Source: Aeromicrobium sp. PE09-221
GTDB taxonomy: Bacteria; Actinomycetota; Actinomycetes; Propionibacteriales; Nocardioidaceae
Assembly: GCF_002174305.1 (NCBI RefSeq)
Contig: NZ_MIJB01000018.1
Coordinates: forward strand, 62,001 to 126,000
Direction: 5' to 3'
Length of the DNA stretch: 64,000 nucleotides
Shown here one piece after another: positions 19,310 to 28,930 of this stretch. Under the pieces are notes generated by a model that was not told the origin of the DNA, did no database searches, and saw only the letters and a program-made list of their open reading frames with translations. Within the stretch, counting starts at the first letter, position 1; each line of letters begins with the position of its first letter. A program made the position numbers and the translations under genes.

Positions 19310-19315
19310 TAACCT
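19310..19315 (+). promoter_or_regulatory. -10 box, leaderless type
   Basis: TAACCT ends 6 nt before the ATG at 19322. Confidence 0.5.
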
Positions 19316-19321
19316 CGTTGT

Positions 19322-19873
19322 ATGCCTGTCGACGTCGTCGTGCTCGTCGTGGCCGCGGTCCTCGCCGTGGTCGCGCTCGTCGCCGCCGTCGTTGCCCTGC
19401 GCGCGGTCCGCGAGGTCAAAGCCCTCCGCGAGCAGACCGACGTCCCCGTTGAGTGGGACGTTCGGACGGTGGAAACGGCGAATGCGCCGTCCAAACGTCC
19501 CACTCAACGGGGAGACGCGGGGCTCCGTCCAGGGAGGTACCCCCACACTCAGCGGGTTCGCGGGGTTGAAAAGGTGCCGGCGGTGCGCGAGGCCGCGGAG
19601 CCACAGGAGGCCCGGGTGATCGAGGGCCGGGTGATCGTGCCGCCGACACAGGAGCAGGTGGTCGCGGCCCAGATGACCAGGCCGAGCGTGCGCCTCACGA
19701 TCGTGCTGTCCGGACTGGCCCACGCGCTGCGTCCCGAGAGCCGCGACCGGATCAGCGGCCTGGTGCGCCGCGAGTACCGGCAACGACGGCGAGCGCGTCA
19801 GCGGGCCGGCCGACGCGCGGCACGCGCCACCAACAACCCACCGACGCAGACCGACGGATGGATGAGCTCATGA
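19322..19873 (+). CDS. small membrane-anchored protein carrying a hairpin insertion
   Basis: Not recognised by family. 183 residues: a transmembrane helix at 5-27 ([22 protein letters not shown]), a short charged stretch, a segment at about 41-64 encoded by a 26-bp-arm inverted repeat, a linker, and a basic C-terminal domain ([34 protein letters not shown], then Arg/Ala-rich). The C-terminal half resembles hypothetical proteins found ahead of alaS in related actinobacteria (from memory, not searched). The frame remains open through the hairpin. Ends ATGA at the next gene. Confidence 0.75.
   Translation: MPVDVVVLVVAAVLAVVALVAAVVALRAVREVKALREQTDVPVEWDVRTVETANAPSKRPTQRGDAGLRPGRYPHTQRVRGVEKVPAVREAAEPQEARVIEGRVIVPPTQEQVVAAQMTRPSVRLTIVLSGLAHALRPESRDRISGLVRREYRQRRRARQRAGRRAARATNNPPTQTDGWMSS
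19444..19512 (+). repeat. long inverted repeat (hairpin) inside a coding sequence
   Basis: Arms of 26 bp at 19444-19469 and 19487-19512, one mismatch, loop of 17 bp. The left arm begins CCCCGTTGAGTGGGACGTT and the right arm ends AACGTCCCACTCAACGGGG. Such a structure is atypical for codon-constrained sequence and looks like an inserted mobile hairpin that kept the frame. No clear target duplication was found. Confidence 0.8.
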
Positions 19874-20145
19874 CACCACGTGCCCTCTGGTTCGTCGCCG
19901 GCACAGCGGCCGGGGTATATGCCTCGGTCAAGGCCCGGCGAGCGGCCTACCGGATATCGATGCCGGGCTTGATCGATCAGGCAGGTGCCCTCGGCTCGGG
20001 CTGGCGAGCCTTCAGCGCCGAGATGCGCGACGGCCGGCAGGCCAAGGAGCACGAGCTGCGCACCCAGGTCCTGGGAGCGCCCGAGCTCGGAGCCTCCGCC
20101 CACGCCCCCTCCCACCCACTGGAAATCGAGAAGGACCCCACCTGA
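19870..20145 (+). CDS. small membrane protein ahead of alaS (DUF6167-like)
   Basis: 91 residues. Begins [28 protein letters not shown]: one hydrophobic N-terminal segment followed by an Arg/Lys-rich stretch and a soluble helical tail. The layout and position before alaS match the small DUF6167 proteins of streptomycetes; the assignment is from pattern and location. The start at 19870 shares ATGA with the gene before (an in-frame ATG at 19858 would add four residues). Ends TGATG at alaS. Confidence 0.7.
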   Translation: MTPRALWFVAGTAAGVYASVKARRAAYRISMPGLIDQAGALGSGWRAFSAEMRDGRQAKEHELRTQVLGAPELGASAHAPSHPLEIEKDPT

Positions 20146-22796
20146 TGGACACCGCTGAGATCCGGCGCCGCTTCCTGGCTCACTTCGAGGCCGCCGGCCA
20201 CACGGTCGTGCCGTCCGCGCCGTTACTGCTCGACGATCCGAACCTGCTGTTCGTCAATGCCGGCATGGTGCCGTTCAAGCCGTACTTCCTCGGCCAGGAG
20301 ACCGCACCGTACGACCGCGCGACGAGTGTCCAGAAGTGTGTCCGCACCCTCGATATCGAGGAGGTCGGCAAGACCACCCGGCATGGAACGTTCTTCCAGA
20401 TGAACGGCAACTTCTCCTTCGGCGACTACTTCAAGGAAGGGGCGATCACCCACGCGTGGGAGCTGATCACGACGAGTGTCGCCGACGGTGGTCTCGGCTT
20501 CGACCCGGAGGACATCTGGGTCACGGTGCTGCACAGCGACACCGAGGCGCGCGAGCTGTGGAAGAAGATCGCCGGCCTGCCCGATGAGCGCATCCAGAAT
20601 CGTGGGCTCCTCGACAACTACTGGCATATGGGAGTCGAGGGTCCCGGCGGGCCCTGCTCGGAGATCTACGTAGACCGCGGTGCGCAGTACGGTCCGGACG
20701 GCGGCCCCGAGGCCGACGAGGACCGCTTCCTGGAGATCTGGAACCTCGTCTTCATGCAGGAGGAGATCACCCATGTCCGCGCCAAGGACGTCTTCGATGT
20801 CGTGGCGCCGCTGCCGCAGCAGAATATCGACACCGGCATGGGCCTGGAGCGGGTCGCCTATCTGCTGCAAGGCAAAGAGAACATGTACGAGATCGACGAG
20901 GTCTTCCCGGTCATCGCCAAGGCGGCCGAACTGAGCGGCAAGCGCTATGGCGCCGATCCGGCCGATGACGTGCGTTTCCGGGTCGTGGCCGACCATGTCC
21001 GCAGCGGTCTGATGCTCATCGGCGACGGTGTCACCCCGGGCAACGAGTCCCGCGGCTATGTCTTGCGCCGCCTGCTGCGCCGTGCCGTCCGCTCGATGCG
21101 TCTGCTCGGCTACGACGCGCCCGCGCTGCCCGAGCTGTTGCCCGTCAGCCTGGACAAGATGAAAGCCTCCTACCCCGAGCTGGCGACCGATTTCGCGCGG
21201 ATCAGCCAGGTGGCCTACACCGAGGAGGATGCCTTCCGTTCGACGCTGGCCAAGGGCACGCAGGTCTTCGACCTCGCTGCCGGCGCCGCCAAGGAGGCCG
21301 GTCGCAGTGTCCTGGCGGGTGAGCAGGCCTTCCAGTTGCACGACACCTATGGCTTCCCGATCGACCTCACCCTCGAGATGGCGGCCGAGCAGGGGCTGAG
21401 CGTCGACGAGGAGGGCTTCCGTGGCCTGATGGCCGAACAGCGCGCCCGGGCCAAGGCCGATGCCAAGGCCAAGAAGGGCAGCCACGCGGACACGAGCCTC
21501 TACCGTGAAACCCTCGACACGCACGGCCCCACCGACTGGCAGGCGTATACGACCCTCAGCACCGAGTCCCGAGTGCTGGCGCTCTACGCCCACGGCACCG
21601 CGGTCCCCGCGTCGAGCCAAGGGAGCATCGCCGAGGTCGTGCTCGACCGCACACCCTTCTACGCCGAGTCCGGTGGCCAGAACGCCGATGCCGGAACACT
21701 GTCGTGGGATGGCGGACGAGCCGAGGTGCTCGACGTGCAGCGCCCGGTCCGCGGTCTCGTGGTGCATCAGGTGCGCATCCTCGACGGCGAGCTGACCCTC
21801 GACACCGTCCTATCGGCCGATGTCGACCGCGACTGGCGGGTCGGCGCGGCGCAGGCGCACTCGGGTACGCACGTGGTCCACGCGGCACTGCGCGAAGTGC
21901 TGGGCCCCACGGCGTTGCAATCCGGCTCGTACAACCGTCCCGGCTACCTGCGTCTGGACTTCGGCTGGAACGGTGCGCTCTCTCCGGAGCAGCTGCGCGA
22001 TGTCGAGGAGGCCTCCAATCGCGCCCTTCGCGAGGACCTCGCGGTCTCCGCGGCCGTCATGCCCCTGGCCAAGGCGCGCGAGATCGGCGCTCTGGCGCTG
22101 TTCGGCGAGACCTACGGCGAGGATGTCCGTGTCGTCGAGATCGGCGGTCCCTGGTCGCGCGAGCTCTGCGGCGGCACCCACGTGCAACGGTCCAGCCAGA
22201 TCGGCACCGTCGTGGTCACGTCCGATGCCTCGGTCGGCGCGGGCAACCGCCGCGTCGAGGCGCTCGTGGGACTCGAGGGCTTCCAGTATCTGGCCCGTGA
22301 ACGCGACCTCGTACTGCAGCTCACGGACCTGCTCAAGACCAAGCCCGATGATGTCCCGCACCGCGTGTCGGATCTGATGTCGCGGCTCAAGGCCACCGAG
22401 AAGGAGCTCGAGAAGTTCAAGAGCGCGCAATTGCTCGGGGCCGCGGGAGATCTGGCCAAGGGCGCGCGCGATATCGGCGGGATCGCGCTCGTGACGCACC
22501 GCGCCGAGGGCGTAGGCGGCGGCGATGTACGGCAGATGGCGCTCGATATCCGTGGTCGGCTCTCGGATCGACCCGCGGTCGTGGTCGTCATCGGCACCGC
22601 GGGCGACAAGCCGAGCGTCGTGGTCGCCGCCACTGCGGCGGCACAGGAGCGCGGTGTCGCCGCGAACCAGCTCATCGGGGTGATCGGCGAGAAGATCGGG
22701 GGCCGGGGAGGTGGCAAGGCCGATGTCGCCCAGGGCGGCGGCACCGACCTCGGCGCCATCGACGCGGCCTTCGCAGCGGTGGAGGCTGCCCTTTGA
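20145..22796 (+). CDS. alaS: alanyl-tRNA synthetase
   Basis: Charges tRNA(Ala) and edits Ser/Gly-tRNA(Ala). 883 residues, full length: N-terminal class II core ([39 protein letters not shown]), tRNA recognition domain, editing domain with zinc ligands HSGTH and CGGTHV, and the C-Ala oligomerisation/DHHA1 domain. It is coupled at both ends: TGATG before and TTGA with ruvX after. Confidence 0.98.
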   Translation: MDTAEIRRRFLAHFEAAGHTVVPSAPLLLDDPNLLFVNAGMVPFKPYFLGQETAPYDRATSVQKCVRTLDIEEVGKTTRHGTFFQMNGNFSFGDYFKEGAITHAWELITTSVADGGLGFDPEDIWVTVLHSDTEARELWKKIAGLPDERIQNRGLLDNYWHMGVEGPGGPCSEIYVDRGAQYGPDGGPEADEDRFLEIWNLVFMQEEITHVRAKDVFDVVAPLPQQNIDTGMGLERVAYLLQGKENMYEIDEVFPVIAKAAELSGKRYGADPADDVRFRVVADHVRSGLMLIGDGVTPGNESRGYVLRRLLRRAVRSMRLLGYDAPALPELLPVSLDKMKASYPELATDFARISQVAYTEEDAFRSTLAKGTQVFDLAAGAAKEAGRSVLAGEQAFQLHDTYGFPIDLTLEMAAEQGLSVDEEGFRGLMAEQRARAKADAKAKKGSHADTSLYRETLDTHGPTDWQAYTTLSTESRVLALYAHGTAVPASSQGSIAEVVLDRTPFYAESGGQNADAGTLSWDGGRAEVLDVQRPVRGLVVHQVRILDGELTLDTVLSADVDRDWRVGAAQAHSGTHVVHAALREVLGPTALQSGSYNRPGYLRLDFGWNGALSPEQLRDVEEASNRALREDLAVSAAVMPLAKAREIGALALFGETYGEDVRVVEIGGPWSRELCGGTHVQRSSQIGTVVVTSDASVGAGNRRVEALVGLEGFQYLARERDLVLQLTDLLKTKPDDVPHRVSDLMSRLKATEKELEKFKSAQLLGAAGDLAKGARDIGGIALVTHRAEGVGGGDVRQMALDIRGRLSDRPAVVVVIGTAGDKPSVVVAATAAAQERGVAANQLIGVIGEKIGGRGGGKADVAQGGGTDLGAIDAAFAAVEAAL

Positions 22797-23251
22797 GGCC
22801 GGGCCGACGGCTGGGGATCGATGTCGGCGATGTCCGCATCGGGGTCGCCGTGAGCGATCCGGAGGCTCTCATCGCTTCACCGTTGGAAACTGTGCCCGCG
22901 AAGGGCGATCCGATCGAGCGGATCCTCGCGATCGCGGGGCAGTACGAGCCGATCGAGTGTGTCGTCGGGCTGCCCATCGGGTTGTCCGGTCAGGAGGGTG
23001 CGGCCGCGGCCAAGGCCCGTGCCTTCGCCGACCGACTCCTGGCGGCACTCCCCGGGGTCTCGGTACGGTTGGTCGACGAACGGATGTCCACGGTGACCGC
23101 GGCGAGCCAGCTGCGGGCCTCGGGACGTAACGCTAAGAAGTCGCGATCGGTCATCGACCAGGCCGCCGCGACCGTGATCTTGCAGACGGCCTTGGACGCC
23201 GAACGTACGCGGGGAACCGCCCCGGGTGAACTCATCGAAGGGACCGCATGA
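22793..23251 (+). CDS. ruvX: RuvX/YqgF-type RNase H-fold nuclease
   Basis: 152 residues with the YqgF landmarks [35 protein letters not shown] and [10 protein letters not shown]. Members process pre-16S rRNA or resolve Holliday junctions. Starts on TTG, which overlaps the alaS stop as TTGA and is the only start that gives a complete N-terminus. Its stop is part of the ATGA that begins the tandem mini-ORF repeats before mltG. Confidence 0.94.
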   Translation: MRPGRRLGIDVGDVRIGVAVSDPEALIASPLETVPAKGDPIERILAIAGQYEPIECVVGLPIGLSGQEGAAAAKARAFADRLLAALPGVSVRLVDERMSTVTAASQLRASGRNAKKSRSVIDQAAATVILQTALDAERTRGTAPGELIEGTA

Positions 23252-23327
23252 GCGAGCGGAGCGAGCGAGCATTGGGGTTTCTCATGCCGGCCATCGCCTA
23301 CTGTGCTTTTTCTTGGGTGGTGTCGGC
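23248..23327 (+). repeat. ATGA-linked mini-ORF repeat, copy 2a (ruvX / mltG junction)
   Basis: 80-bp element starting with ATGA on the ruvX stop. Its open frame (23248-23331, 27 codons) begins [11 protein letters not shown] and ends FSWVVSA; its stop overlaps the ATG of copy 2b. Nearly identical to copy 2b, differing at two or three bases in the right hairpin arm. Confidence 0.85.
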
Positions 23328-23407
23328 ATGAGCGAGCGGAGCGAGCGAGCATTGGGGTTTCTCATGCCGGCCATCGCCTACTGTGCTTTTTCTTGGGCGG
23401 TGGCGGC
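23328..23407 (+). repeat. ATGA-linked mini-ORF repeat, copy 2b (ruvX / mltG junction)
   Basis: Direct tandem duplicate of copy 2a, same 80 bp. The open frame 23328-23411 ends FSWAVAA with its stop on the ATGA of mltG. TACTGT at 23379-23384 is a possible -10 in the hairpin loop, and GGGCGGTGGCGGC precedes the mltG ATG. Confidence 0.85.
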
Positions 23408-24544
23408 ATGAGCGAGCGGAATGACAGCGGGTTGAACCTGCTCACCGGTGGTTCCGGGGATGGCGGTGGTCCTGCACGGAGTGCGGGGCATCGTCGCGCC
23501 CAGCCGCCGCGTCGTTCGCGCCTCGGCAAGATCGTGGCTGTCGTGGTCGCGATCGTGCTCGTGGTGCTCGCCGGCTTCTGGGTGGTGGGCCAGATCCGCG
23601 ATCGCTTCGGCGCCCCGGCCGACTACGAGGGCGATGGCGAGGGTGAGACGACCGTGCAGATCGTGGAGGGCGCGAGTGGTGCTCAGATCGCCCAGGTGCT
23701 CTACGACGCCGATGTCGTCGCATCGACCGAGGCCTTCTACCGGCTGTCGTTGAACGACGAGCGCGCGCAGACGATCCAGCCCGGCACCTATCAGCTCCGC
23801 GAGAAGATGTCGGCGGAGTCGGCCCTCGCGGCATTGAGCGATGTGGGCAATCGGCTGGAGGCGCGGGTCACCATCCCCGAGGGGTCGCGCATCGACGACA
23901 TCATCCCGGTGATCGTGGAGAACACGGAGCTCACCGAGGAGGATCTGCGGGCGGCGCTCGATGATCCGGCCGCGATCGGATTGCCTGAGGTCGCTGCCGG
24001 AAATCCGGAGGGTTATCTCTTTCCGGAGACCTATTTCGTCGAGCCGGACACGACCGCGGTGCAGCTCATCGCCCAGATGGTCGCGCAGACCGCGCAGGTC
24101 ACCGAGAGCCTCGACATCGCGAATCGGGCCTCTGCGCTCGGCTACAACGGCGAGGAGATCATGACGGTCGCGAGCATCCTCGAGCGCGAGGTCAACAATG
24201 ACGAGGACTTCCGTAAGGCCGCGCGGGTCATCTACAACCGGCTCGATGACGGCATGCCGTTGCAGATGGACTCGACGGTGCACTATGTCAGCGGCCGTCA
24301 GGGGGATGTCTTCACTACGCCTGATGAGCGCGATGCCGACACGCCGTACAACACCTACCGGTATGCCGGACTGCCCCCGGGACCGATCGGGTCGCCGGGC
24401 AGAGCGGCCATCGAGGCGGCGCTGAACCCCGATGTGGGCGAATGGAGGTACTTCGTCGCGGATCCGGAGACCGGCGAGACCACCTTCAACGACACCTACG
24501 AGCAGCATCAGCAGGCTTGTCAGGACGCCGGATTCCAGTGCTGA
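23408..24544 (+). CDS. mltG: endolytic murein transglycosylase MltG
   Basis: Inner-membrane lytic transglycosylase that cleaves nascent glycan strands and so sets their length. 378 residues: a basic cytoplasmic N-terminus (about 45), one transmembrane helix (IVAVVVAIVLVVLAGFWVVG), a LysM-like subdomain, and the YceG catalytic domain with EGYLFPETY, the catalytic Glu in ASILEREVNND, and YNTYRYAGLPPGPIGSPG. The start at 23408 follows the repeat. The stop lies inside the beginning of aroE. Confidence 0.95.
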   Translation: MSERNDSGLNLLTGGSGDGGGPARSAGHRRAQPPRRSRLGKIVAVVVAIVLVVLAGFWVVGQIRDRFGAPADYEGDGEGETTVQIVEGASGAQIAQVLYDADVVASTEAFYRLSLNDERAQTIQPGTYQLREKMSAESALAALSDVGNRLEARVTIPEGSRIDDIIPVIVENTELTEEDLRAALDDPAAIGLPEVAAGNPEGYLFPETYFVEPDTTAVQLIAQMVAQTAQVTESLDIANRASALGYNGEEIMTVASILEREVNNDEDFRKAARVIYNRLDDGMPLQMDSTVHYVSGRQGDVFTTPDERDADTPYNTYRYAGLPPGPIGSPGRAAIEAALNPDVGEWRYFVADPETGETTFNDTYEQHQQACQDAGFQC

Positions 24545-25353
24545 CCCCTCAGCGACGCTGCGCGGTGGTGGGGCGTCCGGTCGTCCACTCGCTGTCCCCA
24601 GTCATGCACCGCGCGGCGTACGGGGTGCTCGGGCTCCCGTGGACCTATGACGCGATCGAGCTGGCCGATGGCGAGCTCGCGGTTTTCGCCGATGGCCTCG
24701 ACGACGCCTGGAGAGGGCTGTCGGTGACGATGCCCTTCAAACGCGAGGCCGCGGCCTTCGCCGATCACCGCACGGACGATGTCGTCTTCCTCGGTGTCGC
24801 CAACACGCTCGTGCGCGAGGAGGACGGCTGGTACGCATCGAATACCGATGTGCCCGGCGCGGTGCTCGCGCTGCGAGAGGCGGGGGTCGAGCGGGTCGAG
24901 ACGGTGAGGATGCTGGGCGCGGGTGCCACCGCTGCGTCGTTGGTCCTCGCCGCGTCGCGGCTCGGCGCTCGATCGGTCGAGCTCCTCGTCCGCGACCCCG
25001 CCCGGGCGAGCGAGGTCGCGGCGGTCGCTCGCGAGCTCGCGCTGGAGGTCGAGATCGTCGAGGTGACTGCCTCACCCGACACTGCTGTGGATCTGCTGGT
25101 CAACACCATCCCGGCCGCGGCGGTCAGGGGGCGCGAGCACGCCCTCGTGGGCGCGGCGACCGGGGTGTTCGAGGCGATCTACGATCCGTGGCCCACCCCG
25201 CTGTTGAGCGCCGCGCAGGAGGAGGGTCTGGCCACCGCGACCGGACTGGACCTGCTGGCGCATCAGGCCGTGCTGCAGCTTCTCGCCATGACCGGGGAGG
25301 CCGTAGCCCCCGATGTGCTGCGCGAGGCCGCGTTGGACGCCCTCGGCGCCTGA
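24538..25353 (+). CDS. aroE: shikimate dehydrogenase
   Basis: NADP-dependent reduction of 3-dehydroshikimate in aromatic amino acid synthesis. 271 residues from GTG 24538 (LTPQRRCAVVGRPVVHSLSPVMH), overlapping mltG by 7 bp. Visible: substrate serines in HSLSP, catalytic Lys in TMPFKREA, Asn in ANTLVRE, Asp in NTDVPG, nucleotide loop GAGATAAS, and GLDLLAHQAVLQL near the end. The glycine-rich loop is normal for the family. Confidence 0.95.
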   Translation: MLTPQRRCAVVGRPVVHSLSPVMHRAAYGVLGLPWTYDAIELADGELAVFADGLDDAWRGLSVTMPFKREAAAFADHRTDDVVFLGVANTLVREEDGWYASNTDVPGAVLALREAGVERVETVRMLGAGATAASLVLAASRLGARSVELLVRDPARASEVAAVARELALEVEIVEVTASPDTAVDLLVNTIPAAAVRGREHALVGAATGVFEAIYDPWPTPLLSAAQEEGLATATGLDLLAHQAVLQLLAMTGEAVAPDVLREAALDALGA

Positions 25354-25407
25354 CGGGTTCGTCCACAGGACATGTTCCATGCGCCTGCCTCGTGCCACTC
25401 CGCACGG

Positions 25408-25413
25408 TAGGGT
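25408..25413 (+). promoter_or_regulatory. -10 box, leaderless type
   Basis: TAGGGT ends 6 nt before the GTG of the prepilin peptidase gene. Confidence 0.55.
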
Positions 25414-25419
25414 CGGCGC

Positions 25420-26085
25420 GTGCCCGCCGCCTCGCTGACCGTCGTCGCCGCCGCGCTCATCGCCGCCGCGACCCGGTGGTGGCTCGCTCGCCTCCCAGAA
25501 CCGGAGCTGGACGCCGACGAGCACAAGATCCCCTATGCCGAGCTCGCACGACCGGTGGTGCCGACCCTCCTCATGGTCGTCCTCGCCGCCGTGCTCGCGG
25601 CGTTGGCGGCGTGGCAGCTTCCCCCCGTCCTGCTGCCCGCCTGGGCCGTGCTGGCAGGTGTGGCGCCGGTCCTGGCCTATGTCGACCTGCGGACGCACCT
25701 GCTGCCCTATCTGATCGTCGCTCCGACCTATGCGACCGTCTGGGTGCTGACCATCGGCGTCGCGATCGGCACCCGCGACGGGGGACTCGTCCTCTCCGCG
25801 TTGATCGGCAATGTCGTGGTGTTCGCAGTCTTCTGGCTCCTCTACGTCATCGCCGGCAGGTTCCTCGCGGGAGGCTTCGGATACGGCGACGTGCGGCTCT
25901 CGGCGGTCCTCGGAGTGCTCCTCGGTCCGTTGGGAGCCTCGGCGACCTTCGTGGGGATCTACGCCGGATTCGTCATCGCCGCGATCGTGGGTGTGGTGCG
26001 CAACGGTGGACGGGTGCGTGGCGGTCCGCCGGTGGCCTTCGGCCCGGCCATGGTCGTGGGTGCGTTCGTCGCCGTGTTCGTCTGA
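25420..26085 (+). CDS. A24-family prepilin peptidase-like membrane protease
   Basis: 221-residue polytopic protein with about six or seven hydrophobic helices. The two catalytic aspartates of A24 aspartic proteases are at YVDLRTHLLP and in GYGDVRLSAVLG (the GxGD motif). It lacks the long N-terminal cytoplasmic methylase domain of classical PilD, as is usual for actinobacterial versions that process type IV/Tad-like pilins. No pilin genes are in the window, so the substrate is unknown. It sits between aroE and aroC, a conserved position. Confidence 0.9.
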   Translation: MPAASLTVVAAALIAAATRWWLARLPEPELDADEHKIPYAELARPVVPTLLMVVLAAVLAALAAWQLPPVLLPAWAVLAGVAPVLAYVDLRTHLLPYLIVAPTYATVWVLTIGVAIGTRDGGLVLSALIGNVVVFAVFWLLYVIAGRFLAGGFGYGDVRLSAVLGVLLGPLGASATFVGIYAGFVIAAIVGVVRNGGRVRGGPPVAFGPAMVVGAFVAVFV

Positions 26086-26118
26086 CGGGCGCATCGCGGG
26101 CGACGGTATACCCCGTGA

Positions 26119-26124
26119 AAGAAT
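26119..26124 (+). promoter_or_regulatory. possible -10 box of aroC
   Basis: AAGAAT ends 6 nt before the ATG, the spacing of the leaderless promoters here; TATACC at 26107-26112 is an alternative -10 with a short leader. Confidence 0.35.
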
Positions 26125-26130
26125 CACCCC

Positions 26131-27309
26131 ATGCTTCGTTGGTTGACGGCCGGGGAATCCCACGGCCCAGCACTGGTGGCGACCCTCGATGGACTGCCGG
26201 CAGGTGTCGAGGTCGGGAGCGCGGAGATCTCCACGGCCCTCGCGCGGCGTCGTCTCGGATACGGCCGCGGTGCCCGGATGAACTTCGAGGCCGATGCCCT
26301 GGAGATCATCGGCGGCATCCGCCACGGGCTCACGCTCGGCAGTCCGGTGGCGTTGCGCATCGGCAACTCCGAGTGGCCCAAGTGGGAGCGGGTCATGGCG
26401 GCCGATCCGATCGACCCCGAGGAGCTCGCCGGGCTCAAGCGTGGCGCGCCGTTGACCCGTCCGCGGCCCGGACACGCCGATCTCGCTGGCATGCAGAAGT
26501 ACGACTTCGACGAAGCCCGTCCGATCCTCGAGCGAGCCAGCGCCCGGGAGACGGCGGCACGCGTGGCGCTCGGTGAGATCGCGGCCCGTTTCCTGCGTCA
26601 GGCCACGGGTGCCACGATCGTCAGCCACGTGGTCGAGCTGGGCACCGTCGTGGCTCCCGCCGGGCTCGTGCCTACGGCCGATGATGTCGCGAGGCTCGAC
26701 GCCGATCCGCTGCGGTGCGCCGATCCGGCCACCTCCGAACGGATGGTCGCCGAGGTCGACGCGGCGCACAAGGACGGCGACACTCTGGGGGGCATCGTCG
26801 AGGTGGCGGTCTGGGGGCTTCCTCCCGGACTCGGCTCCCACGCCCAGTGGGACCGCCGTCTCGACAGCCGGCTGGCGGGTGCGCTGATGGGCATCCAGGC
26901 GATCAAGGGGGTCGAGCTCGGCGACGGCTTCGAGCTCGCCCGCACCAGGGGCTCCGCCGCCCACGATGAGATCGTCCCCACCGAGAACGGCATCCGCCGG
27001 GTGAGCGGCCGGTCCGGTGGCACCGAGGGCGGCATGACCACCGGCGAGTTGCTGCGCGTGCGTGCCGCGATGAAGCCGATCGCCACCGTCCCGAGGGCGC
27101 TGCGCACCGTCGATGTCGCCACCGGCGAGGAGGCCGCCGCCCACCACCAGCGTTCCGATGTCTGTGCCGTCCCCGCGGCCGGGATCGTCGCCGAGGCCAT
27201 GGTGGCCCTGACGCTGGCCGATGCCGTGCTGGAGAAGTTCGGGGGTGACTCGGTGGGGGAGACCCGGCGCAATGTCGAGTCCTATCTGGACCACCTGAGG
27301 TTCCGCTGA
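26131..27309 (+). CDS. aroC: chorismate synthase
   Basis: Converts EPSP to chorismate using reduced FMN. 392 residues. Family signatures: [60 protein letters not shown], and the C-terminal [12 protein letters not shown] and [14 protein letters not shown]. First gene of an aroC-aroK-aroB operon; it overlaps aroK by TGATG. Confidence 0.97.
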   Translation: MLRWLTAGESHGPALVATLDGLPAGVEVGSAEISTALARRRLGYGRGARMNFEADALEIIGGIRHGLTLGSPVALRIGNSEWPKWERVMAADPIDPEELAGLKRGAPLTRPRPGHADLAGMQKYDFDEARPILERASARETAARVALGEIAARFLRQATGATIVSHVVELGTVVAPAGLVPTADDVARLDADPLRCADPATSERMVAEVDAAHKDGDTLGGIVEVAVWGLPPGLGSHAQWDRRLDSRLAGALMGIQAIKGVELGDGFELARTRGSAAHDEIVPTENGIRRVSGRSGGTEGGMTTGELLRVRAAMKPIATVPRALRTVDVATGEEAAAHHQRSDVCAVPAAGIVAEAMVALTLADAVLEKFGGDSVGETRRNVESYLDHLRFR

Positions 27310-27818
27310 TGGCACCGATCGTGATCGTCGGGCCGCCGGGTGCGGGCAAGTCGACGACCGCGCAGCTGGTCGCCGACCGGATGGGCCTCGCCGTGCGCGA
27401 CACCGATGCCGATGTCGAGGCCGAGCAGGGCGTCAGCGTCCAGGACATCTTCATCGAGTCCGGTGAGGCGAGATTCCGCGAACTGGAGCACGAGGCGGTG
27501 GTGCGGGCGCTGGCCGAGCACGACGGGATCGTCTCGCTCGGCGGCGGTGCGCCGGTCCACGAGGGCACCCGTGAGCTCCTGCGCGAGCACCGGGTGGTGT
27601 TCCTCGACGTGGGCCTGGCCCAGGCCGCGGCCCGGGTGGGCATGAACTCGGGGCGTCCGCTGCTGCTCGGCAATGTCCGCGGACAGCTCAAGAGGCTGAT
27701 GGACGACCGGCGGCCGATCTACCTCGAGGTGGCGACCACCGTTATCGACACCGATGCGCTGTCGCCCGATGAGGTCGCCGATGCCGTCATCGCCTTCGTG
27801 GAGGAGGATGCCCGATGA
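27309..27818 (+). CDS. aroK: shikimate kinase
   Basis: Phosphorylates shikimate with ATP. 169 residues: Walker A GPPGAGKST, DTDADVE for shikimate binding, GEARFRELE, the GGGAP loop, and the lid segment NSGRPLL. Overlaps aroC by one base and aroB by ATGA. Confidence 0.96.
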   Translation: MAPIVIVGPPGAGKSTTAQLVADRMGLAVRDTDADVEAEQGVSVQDIFIESGEARFRELEHEAVVRALAEHDGIVSLGGGAPVHEGTRELLREHRVVFLDVGLAQAAARVGMNSGRPLLLGNVRGQLKRLMDDRRPIYLEVATTVIDTDALSPDEVADAVIAFVEEDAR

Positions 27819-28894
27819 GCCGCCTGACCGTTGCGACCGCCCAGCCCTATGAGGTCGTGGTCGGTGCGGATGCCGCACGGGAGCTCGCCGGCCTGGTGCC
27901 GGCCGATACCGAGCGGGTCGCGATCGTGCACGCGCCGGCGGTGACCGACCGTGCGGAGAGCCTGGCGGCCGAGTTGGCGCATCTGCAGGTCCTGCTCATC
28001 GAGACCCCGGACGGCGAACAGGCCAAGACCCCCGAGTTCCTCGCGCACTGTTGGAGCCTGCTCGCCCAGCACGGCTACACCCGGTCCGATCTCGTGGTCG
28101 GCATCGGCGGGGGAGCGACGACCGATCTCGCCGGCTTCCTCGCGGCCAGCTGGTTGCGAGGCGTGCGATTCGTCACGGTGCCGACCACGGTGTTGGGCAT
28201 GGTCGACGCGGCCGTCGGCGGCAAGACGGGCATCAATCTGCGCGAGGGCAAGAACCTGGTCGGCGCCTTCCACGAGCCGATCGGCGTCTTGTGCGATCTC
28301 GACGCTCTCGCGACCCTCCCGGCGGCGGAGATCCGCAGCGGGCTGGCGGAGATCATCAAGTGCGGGTTCATCGCGGATCCGGACATCCTGGACATCGTCG
28401 AGCGGGATCCGGCCGCCGCCGCGGATCCCTACGATCCGGTGCTCGCCGATCTGATCGAGCGCGGCATCGCGGTCAAGGCGGCCACGGTGGCCGGGGATCT
28501 CACCGAGCGCGGTCCCGGGGGGGCGATCGGCCGCGAGGCGCTCAACTACGGGCACACCCTCGGGCACGCGATCGAACGTCACGAGCGGTACGGCATCCGG
28601 CACGGCGAGGCGATCGCGATCGGTATGGTCTTCGTGGCAGAACTGGCGCACCGTGCGGGGCGTATCGACTCGCGCCTGCTGGCCCGACACCGTCGCCTGC
28701 TGTCCTCGGTCGGGCTGCCGACCACCTACCACGACGACCAGTTCGACCATCTGATGGCCGGGATGCGGTTGGACAAGAAGTCACGTGGTTCCACGCTGCG
28801 CTTCGTGGTCCTCGACGCGCTGGCCCGTCCCTCCATCCTCGCCGCCCCCGATGAGATCCTCCTGCGCTCCAGCTACGAGGCGATCCTCGAATGA
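27815..28894 (+). CDS. aroB: 3-dehydroquinate synthase
   Basis: NAD- and zinc-dependent cyclisation of DAHP to 3-dehydroquinate. 359 residues with DGEQAKT, GGGATTDLAGFLAASWLRG, PTTVLGMVDAAVGGKTGIN, KNLVGAFHEP and the zinc-site region GREALNYGHTLGHAIE and RHGEAIAIGM. Last gene of the aroCKB overlap series; 36 bp separate it from the peptidase. Confidence 0.97.
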   Translation: MSRLTVATAQPYEVVVGADAARELAGLVPADTERVAIVHAPAVTDRAESLAAELAHLQVLLIETPDGEQAKTPEFLAHCWSLLAQHGYTRSDLVVGIGGGATTDLAGFLAASWLRGVRFVTVPTTVLGMVDAAVGGKTGINLREGKNLVGAFHEPIGVLCDLDALATLPAAEIRSGLAEIIKCGFIADPDILDIVERDPAAAADPYDPVLADLIERGIAVKAATVAGDLTERGPGGAIGREALNYGHTLGHAIERHERYGIRHGEAIAIGMVFVAELAHRAGRIDSRLLARHRRLLSSVGLPTTYHDDQFDHLMAGMRLDKKSRGSTLRFVVLDALARPSILAAPDEILLRSSYEAILE

Positions 28895-28930
28895 CCACGT
28901 CTCGGTACAACGTGGGGAACGGGTGAGGCG

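Noticed and set aside
19322..19873. Gene disrupted by the hairpin, i.e. a pseudogene
   Set aside because: The frame stays open through the insertion, start and stop signals are normal, and it still couples to the next gene by ATGA.
23303..23320. T-run in the ATGA repeat hairpin as an intrinsic terminator
   Set aside because: The T-run lies in the loop, not after the stem, and differs between copies (absent as a run in the hisS copy).
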